Source: Kutzneria viridogrisea
GTDB lineage: Bacteria; Actinomycetota; Actinomycetes; Mycobacteriales; Pseudonocardiaceae
Length of the DNA stretch: 64,000 bases
Assembly (NCBI GenBank): GCA_014138725.1
Contig: JACJID010000006.1
Span: 186,001-250,000, forward strand
Reading direction: 5' to 3'
Shown here: piece by piece, positions 25,673 to 33,830 of the stretch
Numbering within the stretch: the first letter of the stretch is position 1
Layout: each line of letters opens with the position of its first letter
Program-made: the position numbers and the translations under genes
Notes under the pieces: generated by a model
The model's database searches: none
The model's input: the letters and a program-made list of their open reading frames with translations, nothing else
What the model was told of the DNA's origin: nothing

Positions 25673-26542
25673 GTGAGACCGTTGCGGTTCGGAACCAGGC
25701 AGGTCGCGGGCGATCGTGCCCTGGTCATGGCGATCGTGAACCGGACCAGGGACTCCTTCTACGACCGGGGGGCGACCTTCGGCGAGCAGGCGGCGATGGC
25801 CCGGGTGGACCAGGCGGTGGCCGAGGGCGCGGACATCGTGGACATCGGCGGGGTGCGCGCGGGCTCGCAGGGTGAGCAGGTGGACGCCGCCGAGGAGGCG
25901 CGCCGCGTGGTGCCGTTCGTGGCGGCGGTCCGGCAGCGCCACCCCGAGCTGGTGATCAGCGTGGACACCTGGCGGCACGAGGTGGCCGACCAGGTGTGCC
26001 GGGAGGGCGCCGACCTGATCAACGACACCTGGGCGGGCGCGGACCCGAGGCTGGTGGAGGTGGCGGCCGAGCACCAGGTGGGCATCGTGTGCTCGCACAC
26101 GGGCGGACTGCCGCCGCGCACCGACCCGTACCGGGTGCGCTACACCGACGTGGTCGCCGAGGTGGTGACCGAACTCGTGGCGGCGGCCGAGCGCGTGGTG
26201 GCCGCGGGGGTGCCCGCGGCGGGCGTGTTGATCGACCCGACCCACGACTTCGGCAAGAACACCTGGCACGGCCTGGAGCTGCTGCGGCGGGTGGACGAGC
26301 TCGTCGGCACCGGCTGGCCGGTGCTGATGGCGCTGTCCAACAAGGACTTCGTGGGCGAGACCCTGGGTGTGGGGCTGGCCGACCGGGTGGACGGCACGCT
26401 GGCGGCCACGGCCGTGGCGGCCTGGGGCGGGGCGCGGGTCTTCCGCGCGCACGAGGTGCGGCGGACCAGGCAGGTGCTGGACATGGTGGGCAGCATCGCG
26501 GGGACCCGCCCGCCCGCCGCCGTGCTGCGGGCGCTGGCCTGA
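25673..26542 (+). CDS. folP2: FolP2-type dihydropteroate synthase homologue
   Basis: A 289-residue TIM-barrel protein of the dihydropteroate synthase family. The first motif reads MAIVNRTRDSFYDRG (normally NVTPDSF) and the second DIGGVRAG where true enzymes have DIGGESTRPG. The barrel strands SVDTW, INDTWAG and LIDPTHDFGKN remain. These changes match the actinobacterial FolP2 group, which in mycobacteria does not replace FolP1 (from memory). It is the first gene of folP2-gpgS-DivIVA-tag, overlapping gpgS by one base. Start GTG 25673 is predicted. Confidence 0.88.
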   Translation: MRPLRFGTRQVAGDRALVMAIVNRTRDSFYDRGATFGEQAAMARVDQAVAEGADIVDIGGVRAGSQGEQVDAAEEARRVVPFVAAVRQRHPELVISVDTWRHEVADQVCREGADLINDTWAGADPRLVEVAAEHQVGIVCSHTGGLPPRTDPYRVRYTDVVAEVVTELVAAAERVVAAGVPAAGVLIDPTHDFGKNTWHGLELLRRVDELVGTGWPVLMALSNKDFVGETLGVGLADRVDGTLAATAVAAWGGARVFRAHEVRRTRQVLDMVGSIAGTRPPAAVLRALA

Positions 26543-27528
26543 TGCGCGCGGAGGTGGAGCGCTGGTTCGCCGAGCGGACCTGGCAGGAGCCGCCGTGGGC
26601 GGTCGCGGACCTCGTGCGTGCCAAGGCGGGCCGCACGGTGAGCGTGGTGCTGCCCGCGCTGAACGAGCAGGAGACCGTGGCGGGGGTCGTGGCGGCGGTG
26701 CTGCCGCTGCTGGGCGGACTGGTGGACGAGCTGGTGGTGCTCGACTCCGGATCAACCGACGACACGGTGGCCGTGGCGCGGGCGGCGGGCGCGCGCGTGG
26801 TGCGGCGCACCGAGGTGCTGCCCGAGCTGGAACCGGTGCCGGGCAAGGGCGAGGTGCTGTGGCGCTCACTGGCCGCCACCACCGGCGACCTGGTGGTGTT
26901 CCTGGACTCCGACCTGGTCGACCCCGATCCGGGTTTTGTGCCCGCACTGCTCGGGCCGCTGCTCACCGCCGGGGGCGTGCAGCTGGTGAAGGGCTTCTAC
27001 CGGCGGCCGCTGCGGCTGGAGACCGCCGAGCAGGGCACCGGCGGCGGCCGGGTCACCGAGCTGCTGGCCCGCCCGGTGCTCGCCGCGCTGCGCCCGGAGC
27101 TGTCCGGGGTGGTGCAGCCGCTGGGCGGGGAGTACGCGGCCAGCCGGGCACTGCTGGAGTCGGTGCCGTTCGCGCCCGGCTACGGGGTGGAGATCGGCCT
27201 GCTGCTCGACGCGCACCGCATCGCGGGGCTGGCCGGGCTGGCGCAGGTCAACCTCGGGGTGCGCAAGCACCGCAACCGCTCGCTGTTGCAACTCGGCGTG
27301 ATGGCACGGCAGATCCTGGCCACCGCACTGGACCGCTGCGGGGTCGAGGCGGCCGATCCCGGCTCGCTGACCCAGTTCGTGCAGGTGGCCGGGGAGTGGC
27401 TGCCGGACAGCACCGAGGTGCTGGTCGCCGACCGGCCGCCGATGGCCGAGCACCGGCGGCTTTCGGCCGGGCAGGGTGCACACGCCCGGCCGGTCGTGCC
27501 ACGATCGACCCCGTGTCCACCGTGCTGA
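26542..27528 (+). CDS. gpgS: Glucosyl-3-phosphoglycerate synthase GpgS
   Basis: A 328-residue retaining glycosyltransferase (GT81). It transfers glucose from NDP-glucose to 3-phosphoglycerate, the first step of methylglucose lipopolysaccharide or glucosylglycerate synthesis. Visible are VSVVLPALNEQETV, LDSGSTDDTV, the metal-binding DxD in FLDSDLVDPDPGF, and PLGGEYAASRALLESVPF with GYGVEIGLLLD. The start overlaps the folP2 stop and the 3' end overlaps the next gene by 16 bases. The last 25 residues are basic and Pro-rich and may be dispensable. Confidence 0.94.
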   Translation: MRAEVERWFAERTWQEPPWAVADLVRAKAGRTVSVVLPALNEQETVAGVVAAVLPLLGGLVDELVVLDSGSTDDTVAVARAAGARVVRRTEVLPELEPVPGKGEVLWRSLAATTGDLVVFLDSDLVDPDPGFVPALLGPLLTAGGVQLVKGFYRRPLRLETAEQGTGGGRVTELLARPVLAALRPELSGVVQPLGGEYAASRALLESVPFAPGYGVEIGLLLDAHRIAGLAGLAQVNLGVRKHRNRSLLQLGVMARQILATALDRCGVEAADPGSLTQFVQVAGEWLPDSTEVLVADRPPMAEHRRLSAGQGAHARPVVPRSTPCPPC

Positions 27529-27824
27529 TCTACCTCGTCGTCATGGTCCTGGTTGCCGGGGTGGTGTTCCTGTTCGCCTCCGTGGTGTTCGGCAGGGGCG
27601 AGGAGCTGGCACCGCTGCCGCCGGGCGCCTCCCCGACCCGGCTGCCCGCCGAGGACGTCACCGCCGAGGACGTGCGGGACCTGCGCTTCCAGCAGGTGCT
27701 GCGCGGCTACAAGATGTCCGAGGTGGACTGGGCGCTGGACCGGGTCGGCCGGGAGCTGGCGGCCCTGCGCGGCCGGGTCGTCGAGCTGGAGCAGCAGCTG
27801 GCCGCCGTGGAGCACGCGGAATGA
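27513..27824 (+). CDS. DivIVA-domain membrane protein
   Basis: A 103-residue protein. One N-terminal membrane segment (VLIYLVVMVLVAGVVFLFASVVF) is followed by the DivIVA-like motif VRDLRFQQVLRGYKMSEVDWALDRVG and a short coiled coil. This is the organisation of mycobacterial Rv1209 (from memory). A role at curved membrane or in cell-wall growth is plausible. GTG 27513 lies within the gpgS end, and the stop overlaps the tag start (ATGA). Confidence 0.88.
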   Translation: MSTVLIYLVVMVLVAGVVFLFASVVFGRGEELAPLPPGASPTRLPAEDVTAEDVRDLRFQQVLRGYKMSEVDWALDRVGRELAALRGRVVELEQQLAAVEHAE

Positions 27825-28375
27825 CCGAGCTGGCCCGCTGCCCCTGGGGCAACTCCACTGAGGAGTACCAGCGCTACCACGACGAGGAGTGGGGCGTTGA
27901 GCTGCACGGGGAGCCTGAGCTGTACGAGCGGATGACCCTGGAGGGCTTCCAGTCCGGGCTGTCCTGGATCACGATCCTGCGCAAGCGTCCCGCCTTCCGC
28001 GCCGCCTTCGCCGGGTTCGACCCGAAGCTGGTCGCCGAGTTCGACGAGCGCGACGTCGCCCGGCTGATGGCCGACGCCGGGATCGTGCGCAACCGGGCCA
28101 AGATCCTGGCCGCGATCACCAACGCGCGGGCCGTCGGCGAGCTGGACCGGCCGCTGGACGAGCTGCTGTGGTCCTTCGCCCCGACCGGCCGGCGGCGTCG
28201 GCCGCGCACCCTGGACGAGGTGCCCGCGATCACCGAGGAGTCCAAGGCGATGGCCAAGGAGCTGCGCAGGCGCGGCTTCGCGTTCGTCGGTCCCACCACC
28301 ATGTACGCGCTGATGCAGGCCACCGGCATGGTGGACGACCACATCAGCACCTGTTGGCGGGCAAAGCAGAAGTAG
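27821..28375 (+). CDS. tag: DNA-3-methyladenine glycosylase I
   Basis: A 184-residue base-excision repair enzyme that removes 3-methyladenine. Family features are RCPWGNSTEEYQRYHDEEWG at the N-terminus, which carries zinc ligands and base-pocket aromatics, LEGFQSGLSWITILRKRPAFR, and a C-terminal GPTTMYALMQATGMVDDH. It starts at an ATGA overlap, the last gene of the folP2 operon. The PaaX gene converges with only three bases between stops, so no separate terminator fits there. Confidence 0.95.
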   Translation: MTELARCPWGNSTEEYQRYHDEEWGVELHGEPELYERMTLEGFQSGLSWITILRKRPAFRAAFAGFDPKLVAEFDERDVARLMADAGIVRNRAKILAAITNARAVGELDRPLDELLWSFAPTGRRRRPRTLDEVPAITEESKAMAKELRRRGFAFVGPTTMYALMQATGMVDDHISTCWRAKQK

Positions 28376-28378
28376 CCC

Positions 28379-29152
28379 TCAACCGCGCAGGCACTCGTCC
28401 ACGAACTCCACTGCGGGCGCGGCCAGCCGCTCGCTGTGCAGGTCGAAGAACTCCGCCGCCGCGTGCCCCGGCCAGCCCGAGGGCAACAGCTCCCTGGGCA
28501 GGCCCGGGTCGCGGACCAGGACCTTGCGCCAGGCGTGCCGCAGCCGCAGCGAGGTGGCGAAAGCGCTTGCCGGGTACGAACCGTCCACAGCGGACACCTC
28601 GGGCCGCCACCGCGCGAGGAACCCGGCGTAGTCCGCGGCCAGCGGCGCCAGGTCCCAGGCGCCGGCGGCCAGCTCCGCGTCGGCGCCCTCGTGCCGCCCG
28701 GTGAACACCCGGGCCGTGACCGACTCGCCTGCCAGTAGTTCGGTGAGCTCCACGACAGGCCGCGGCGTGATCCACGTCACTGGGCCCAGCTGCCCGTAGC
28801 CCAGCAGCCGCAGCGAGGACAGCAGCCGCTCGCGGTCGGTCGCGGCGAGGTCCGCCAGCACCACCACCTGCCACTGGCCATCCCATGTGGACGGACGGGT
28901 GCGGTGGATCCGCGCCGCCGTCTCGTCCAGCCGCCGCTCGGCCTGCGGGGTCAGCGCGTAGCCGGGTCCGCGCGCCAGCCGCACCGGCACCAGCCAGCCC
29001 TGCCGCACGGTCCGCGACACGGCGGTGCGCACGGTGGGGCCGTTGAAGCCCAGCGGGGCCAACAACCGGACCAGTGCGGCGATCGTGCCCACCGCCCCGC
29101 GCCCGCGCAGGTGTACGCCGTAGACCTCGAACACGGCCGAGCGAGCGCGCAT
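28379..29152 (-). CDS. PaaX family transcriptional regulator
   Basis: A 257-residue regulator. The N-terminal winged helix reads LVRLLAPLGFNGPTVRTAVSRTVRQGWL, followed by the PaaX core with WDGQWQVVVLADLAATDRERL and a C-terminal PaaX_C region (AWRKVLVRDPGLPRELLPSGW). PaaX proteins repress phenylacetate catabolism genes in response to phenylacetyl-CoA. No such genes are nearby, so the target is unknown. ATG 29152. Confidence 0.9.
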   Translation of the reverse strand: MRARSAVFEVYGVHLRGRGAVGTIAALVRLLAPLGFNGPTVRTAVSRTVRQGWLVPVRLARGPGYALTPQAERRLDETAARIHRTRPSTWDGQWQVVVLADLAATDRERLLSSLRLLGYGQLGPVTWITPRPVVELTELLAGESVTARVFTGRHEGADAELAAGAWDLAPLAADYAGFLARWRPEVSAVDGSYPASAFATSLRLRHAWRKVLVRDPGLPRELLPSGWPGHAAAEFFDLHSERLAAPAVEFVDECLRG

Positions 29153-29405
29153 GACGGCCGAGTCTGGCAGCAGCTCCGGCCGCCGACCAGAGGCCGCGCC
29201 GGATTGGTCTGATCAACGCGATCGGCGTGCCGCCACCACCGCACGGGGCGTGACAAGCCAAGATGTGCACAGCCCGTGGCACGCGTGCCACGGTGCAAAA
29301 GATCGGTTCGGTTTCACCGCTGAACGCGGATGGGGGAGAATGGGCACCGACCCGGTCGGCTGGGAAGCGGGCCGGGCCGTGCTGGACGGACGGAGGGAGC
29401 ACGCT

Positions 29406-29573
29406 ATGGCGGCCATGAAGCCCAGGACCGGTGACGGTCCCCTTGAGGTCACCAAGGAGGGGCGAGGCATCGTGATGCGCGTCCCGCTCGAAGGTGGTGG
29501 GCGCCTCGTCGTCGAGATGTCGGCGGAGGAGGCCAGCGAGTTGGGCGATGCCCTGAAGGTCGTCGTGAGCTGA
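29406..29573 (+). CDS. DUF3117 protein
   Basis: A 55-residue protein, MAAMKPRTGDGPLEVTKEGR onwards, ending with EEASELGDALKVVVS. It matches the highly conserved actinobacterial DUF3117 family (mycobacterial Rv1211, from memory). GGAGG lies nine bases before ATG 29406. Small size and strong conservation suggest a general housekeeping role, but none is known. Confidence 0.93.
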   Translation: MAAMKPRTGDGPLEVTKEGRGIVMRVPLEGGGRLVVEMSAEEASELGDALKVVVS

Positions 29574-29596
29574 CGCGCGTCCTCACCGTCTTTCCA

Positions 29597-29624
29597 GCCC
29601 CGGTTCCCGTGGTGGAGCCGGGGC
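29597..29624 (+). terminator. Terminator after the DUF3117 gene
   Basis: An 11-bp stem (29597-29607 with 29614-29624, one G-U pair) surrounds a six-base loop. It argues against the far-upstream GTG 29609 as the pepA start. Confidence 0.75.
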
Positions 29625-29653
29625 CTGCGTTCGTCCCCACCCGGAGGTACTCC

Positions 29654-31141
29654 TTGCGCTCACCGGTCCCTGCCGTGCCCACCCACCTGCCCGAGATCGA
29701 CGTGGCCAGCTCGCCGCGCCGGGGCACGCCGCTGGTGGTCACGACCACCCCCGCAGAACAGGGCGGTGAGCCGGGCTTCGGTCCCGGCCGCGACCGCCTG
29801 GACGCCGCCGCGCTCGGCGGGGCGCGCGTCACCGGCAAGGCGGGCGAGGTGCTCCCGGTGCTTGGCGACTGGCTGCTCGGCCTTGGCGAGTCCGAGCCGA
29901 AGGACTGGCGTGGCGCGGGCGCCGCACTGGTGCGCGCCGTGGACGCCCGCGCGGCCGCCGACTCCGACGCGGGCCGTCCGGTGACCCGCTCCGCGCAGGT
30001 GCTGCTGCCCGCCGGGGTCACCGCCGAGCAGGCCGCCGCGCTGGCCACCGGCGTGCTGCTGGGCGGCTACAAGTTCAAGGTCAGCAACTCCGAGCAGGCC
30101 CCGCGCACCAAGTCCGTGCGGCTGGTCGCGCCGGAGGGCGCCGAGCTGGCGGAGGCCGTGCGCGAGGCGGTCGCGCTGGCCACCGCCACCGCGCTGGCCC
30201 GTGACTTCGCCAACACGCCGTCCAACGTGAAGAACCCCGCGTGGCTGGCCGACAACGCGGCCCGGCTCGCGGCGGGCCTGACCGGGCTGACCGCCGCGGT
30301 GCGCGAGGAGTCCTGGCTCGCCGAGCAGGGCTTCGGCGGGGTGCTCGCCGTGGGCTCGGGCTCGGTGAGCCCGCCGCGGCTGATCGAGCTGGCCTGGCGC
30401 CCGCGCGGTTCGGCCAAGGCCCCGCACCTGGTGTTCGTCGGCAAGGGCATCACCTTCGACACCGGCGGCATCTCGATCAAGCCCGCGGACGGCATGCACC
30501 TGATGCGCACCGACATGGCCGGTGGCGGTGCGGTGATCGCCGCCCTGCTGGCGATCGCCGAGCTGAAGCTGCCGGTGCGGGTCACCGGGCTGATCGCCTC
30601 GGCGGAGAACCACTTCGGCGCGGGCTCGTACCGGCCCGGGGACGTGGTGCGGCACTACGGCGGCACCACGACCGAGGTGACCAACACCGACGCCGAGGGC
30701 CGCATGGTGATGGCCGACGCGCTGGCCTACGCCGTGCGCAAGCTGTCCCCGGACGCGCTGGTGGACGTGGCCACGCTGACCGGTGCGATGAAGGTCTCGC
30801 TCGGGGTGCGCACCGGCGGGGTGTTCGCCTCCACCGACGAGCTGGCCGACCGGGTGCGTGCGGCCGGTGCCGAGGTCGGCGAGGCGTGGTGGCGCATGCC
30901 GCTGCTGCCCGAGGTCGCCGAGAACGTGCCCAGCGAGATCGCCGACGTGCGGCAGATGCCGGGCGGGCCGGGCAGCATCGCGGCGGCGCAGTTCCTGCGC
31001 GAGTTCACCGGGGACCTGCCCTGGGCGCACCTGGACATCGCGGGCCCCGCGCGCTCGGAGAAGTCCTACGACGAGGTCGTGCCGGGTGCGACCGGGTTCG
31101 CCGCCCGCACCCTGGTCCGCCTCGCCGCCAACTACGCCTGA
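29654..31141 (+). CDS. pepA: Leucyl aminopeptidase (M17)
   Basis: A 495-residue cytosolic aminopeptidase with two metal ions. The M17 signature is NTDAEGRMVMADAL, and the metal and substrate lysine region is GKGITFDTGGISIKPADGMHLMRTDMAGG. It releases N-terminal amino acids from peptides and in some bacteria also binds DNA. TTG 29654 was chosen because GGAGGT lies six bases upstream; GTG 29609 lies inside a hairpin. The TGA stop is the outer end of an inverted repeat element. Confidence 0.93.
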   Translation: MRSPVPAVPTHLPEIDVASSPRRGTPLVVTTTPAEQGGEPGFGPGRDRLDAAALGGARVTGKAGEVLPVLGDWLLGLGESEPKDWRGAGAALVRAVDARAAADSDAGRPVTRSAQVLLPAGVTAEQAAALATGVLLGGYKFKVSNSEQAPRTKSVRLVAPEGAELAEAVREAVALATATALARDFANTPSNVKNPAWLADNAARLAAGLTGLTAAVREESWLAEQGFGGVLAVGSGSVSPPRLIELAWRPRGSAKAPHLVFVGKGITFDTGGISIKPADGMHLMRTDMAGGGAVIAALLAIAELKLPVRVTGLIASAENHFGAGSYRPGDVVRHYGGTTTEVTNTDAEGRMVMADALAYAVRKLSPDALVDVATLTGAMKVSLGVRTGGVFASTDELADRVRAAGAEVGEAWWRMPLLPEVAENVPSEIADVRQMPGGPGSIAAAQFLREFTGDLPWAHLDIAGPARSEKSYDEVVPGATGFAARTLVRLAANYA

Positions 31142-31366
31142 GCGGGACTCACGGCATAGCTGCGCGTGTCGGCGCTTCGCGGACGGTGTGTCGGCGCTTC
31201 GCGTACGGCGTGTTGGAACTTGACGGGCGGATTCCCGGATTCTGGGAGCACGTACCGGAAGCGCCGACACGCGATACCGGAAGCGCCGACACGCGCGATT
31301 TTGGCCCCGTGGTCGGCTCGCGGCCGTACCCGCGTGTCCCGCTCACAGGCGTGCGAGTCCCGCTCA
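31139..31366. repeat. Nested inverted repeat element between pepA and the LysR gene
   Basis: The outer arm TGAGCGGGACTC (31139-31150) includes the pepA stop; GTCCCGCTCA at 31336-31345 and 31357-31366 faces it, the second including the LysR stop. Inside, GTGTCGGCGCTTC stands at 31166-31178 and 31188-31200, and its complement at 31258-31270 and 31280-31292, each pair 22 bases apart. There is no gene in the element. Confidence 0.85.
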
Positions 31367-32269
31367 GCGGTCGGCGTGTTCGGCCAGCACCGAGGCGCGG
31401 AACAGGTCGGCGGCCGGGGCCAGCGGCACCGTCGCCGACCAGACCAGTCCGATGCGCCGGATCGCCCGCGGCGTGATCGGCAGCTCCAGCACGCCGACCG
31501 GGTTCGTGTCCGCCAGCGGCAGCAGCGCCACGCCGAGCCCCGCGGCGACCAGTCCGCGCACCGTGTCCACCTCCTCGCCCTCGAACGCCAGCTCGGGCAC
31601 GAAGCCCGCCGCGGCGCACAGCTCGTCGGTGGTCCGGCGCAGCCCGTAACCCCGCTTCACGCCGACGAACCGCTCGTGCGCCAGCTCCGCCAGGCGCACC
31701 CGTCGCCGCTCGGCCAGTGCGTGTCCGATCGGGACGTTCAGCGCCAGCGGCTGCTCGTACACCGGGGCGCTGCACAACTCCGGGTCCTCCACCGGCAGCG
31801 GGGAGGTCAGCGCCAGGTCGGTGTCCCCGGCCCGGACGCGGGCCAGCATCTCCTCGTGCGCGCCCTGCTCCAGGGTGAACCGCACGTGCGGGTGGCGCGC
31901 CCGGAAGTCCCGCAGCAGCTCGGGCACGCGCACCCCGCCCATGGTGTGCAGGAACGCGAACACCACCTGCCCGCGCTCCGGGTCCGCCTCGCCCATGGCC
32001 CGGCGGCAGCCCGCCTCCAGCGTGCTCAGCGCCTGCTCGGCGGCGTCGGCGAGCAGCCTGCCCGCGCGGGTCAGCCGCACGCCCCGGCCCGCGCGCACGA
32101 TCACCGGCGTGCCCAGTTCCGCGCTGAGCCCGGCCAGCCAGCGGCTGACCGTGGGCTGCGGCACGCCGAGCCGGTCGGCGGCCCTGGTGACGTGCTGCTC
32201 GGCGGCGAGCACCCGCAGCAGCGCCAGCCGGGGTGCCATCGCCGCGGCGAGCACCTCGTGGTCGGTCAT
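31364..32269 (-). CDS. LysR family transcriptional regulator
   Basis: A 301-residue regulator. The winged helix spans about residues 10-65 (LLRVLAAEQHVTRAADRLGVPQPTVSRW), followed by the two-lobed effector domain with LAELAHERFVGVKRGYGLRR and VDTVRGLVAAGLGVALLPL. LysR proteins usually control a divergent neighbour, but here the upstream gene runs in the same direction. The resistance-type exporter partner common for this subgroup is absent. ATG 32269. Confidence 0.92.
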   Translation of the reverse strand: MTDHEVLAAAMAPRLALLRVLAAEQHVTRAADRLGVPQPTVSRWLAGLSAELGTPVIVRAGRGVRLTRAGRLLADAAEQALSTLEAGCRRAMGEADPERGQVVFAFLHTMGGVRVPELLRDFRARHPHVRFTLEQGAHEEMLARVRAGDTDLALTSPLPVEDPELCSAPVYEQPLALNVPIGHALAERRRVRLAELAHERFVGVKRGYGLRRTTDELCAAAGFVPELAFEGEEVDTVRGLVAAGLGVALLPLADTNPVGVLELPITPRAIRRIGLVWSATVPLAPAADLFRASVLAEHADR

Positions 32270-32283
32270 GGCCGAACTATGGC

Positions 32284-33747
32284 TCAGAACGTCAGGTTCA
32301 GCTGGACCGGATCGCCGCTGGTGGCCAGCGCCACCTCGCCCAGTGCGGGCAGCTTCACACTGCCGGGCCGCAGCCCCACCTTGATCGACTTGGTGTCGGC
32401 GGGCACCTCCACGACCACGGCGGAGGGGAACAGGTCCCCGTCGTAGCGGATGCCGACCTGCTTGGCCCTTTCCCCGCCCGGCAGGGTCAGCTCGATCGAG
32501 TCCTTGGTGAGCGGCCCGGCGGTGATCGCGGGCAGCTTGTCCCCGCTGACCTTCATCCGGACCTCGACGAGTGCCTTGTCCGGAGCCGAGGTCGTGACCA
32601 TCTGGTACCGGCCACTGTCCAGTTTGACCGGTCGCTGACGGCCGACCCGCACCCCGGTCACCGCGAGCTTCGCCGCGTGCTCGCCGCCGGGTGAGTCCCC
32701 GTAGCCGTGCCCGGTGGTGATCTTCACCTGCTGCTCGCCGGTCGGCTCCTGCGCGGGCTGGCCGGTGCGGCGCAGCGCGGCTGGGTCGTTGCTGAGCCGG
32801 TTGCCGGAGGGGATCTCCAGGCGCTGTTCCCAGGACTTCGCGCCCACCGTGTTGAGCACCAGGCTCTCCGGCGAGGACTGGCCGTCGGGCACGGTGTAGA
32901 GCACGAACACGTCCCCGCTGTCCGGCAGGCGCTCGGCGGGCAGCTCCTGGCGCCGGTCGCCCACCTGCAACGACACGGTGGAGGGCTGCGGGGCCCAGCC
33001 CTCCCACTGCTGGCCCTTCATCGCGTCCTCGGTCTTGGCGGGCCGCTCCACGTGCACCCGCAGGACCCGCAGCCCCATGCCGGGCGCGGCACGCAGGGTG
33101 GACTGGTCGGGCAGCTGGAAGCTGTCCGGGTGCCCCCAGCCGGTGCCGGTCACCGTGAGCAGATCGTCGTGCAGGCGCACCGCATCGGCCCCGTCCAGCC
33201 CCAGCTCGGCGTTGGTGCGGTGCTCGGTGTCGGCCATGACGGCCACGAAGTTCGGGCCCGCCGTGCGGTCGGCCGGGATCTTCGGGTCCAGGCTGGCGCC
33301 GTCGGTGCGCAGCAGCCGGTCGCCGACCGGGGTGCTGCGGTTGCCCGCCTGCGGCACGTCCGGGGCCTGCACCTGCAACTGGACCTGGCCCGGGTTCTCG
33401 CCGACCTTCTTCATCGGCACCGGCACCCAGCCGTTGCTCGGCGGGCTGCCCGGCACCTGCACCGGCCCGCACCACAGCCGCTCGTCCACCTGCGTGGTGC
33501 TGCCGGTCCTGGCGAACCAGCAGAGCGGGGCGCCCGCTCCTGCCGAGGACACCAGCCCGAAGCTGAGCGCGTAGGACAGCTGCTGTTCGGCCTCGGTCTG
33601 CAACTGGTGCGGGTCGACCACCTGCCGACCGTCCACGGTGAACTCCACGGACTCCGCGCTGTTGGCCGGTGGTGCCGAACAGCCCGCGGCCACGGCCAGC
33701 AGCGGCACCAACAGTAGGACCGCGCCCCCGCGCACGGTGAGTGACAC
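32284..33747 (-). CDS. Large lipoprotein of unknown function
   Basis: A 487-residue protein with signal peptide and lipobox AVAAGC (Cys near residue 23), so it is lipid-anchored outside the membrane. The body is rich in beta-prone segments and has no recognised domain. The LysR gene follows 14 bases after its stop, so the two may be co-transcribed. Start GTG 33747 has GGGGCAAGG upstream. I cannot assign a function. Confidence 0.8.
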   Translation of the reverse strand: MSLTVRGGAVLLLVPLLAVAAGCSAPPANSAESVEFTVDGRQVVDPHQLQTEAEQQLSYALSFGLVSSAGAGAPLCWFARTGSTTQVDERLWCGPVQVPGSPPSNGWVPVPMKKVGENPGQVQLQVQAPDVPQAGNRSTPVGDRLLRTDGASLDPKIPADRTAGPNFVAVMADTEHRTNAELGLDGADAVRLHDDLLTVTGTGWGHPDSFQLPDQSTLRAAPGMGLRVLRVHVERPAKTEDAMKGQQWEGWAPQPSTVSLQVGDRRQELPAERLPDSGDVFVLYTVPDGQSSPESLVLNTVGAKSWEQRLEIPSGNRLSNDPAALRRTGQPAQEPTGEQQVKITTGHGYGDSPGGEHAAKLAVTGVRVGRQRPVKLDSGRYQMVTTSAPDKALVEVRMKVSGDKLPAITAGPLTKDSIELTLPGGERAKQVGIRYDGDLFPSAVVVEVPADTKSIKVGLRPGSVKLPALGEVALATSGDPVQLNLTF

Positions 33748-33830
33748 CTTGCCCCCAAGGTAGCTCGATCAGACGCTCTACCGAATAAGGGCGATGACTC
33801 ACCGTTCAGGTTGTCACGGACGAGTGTGAC

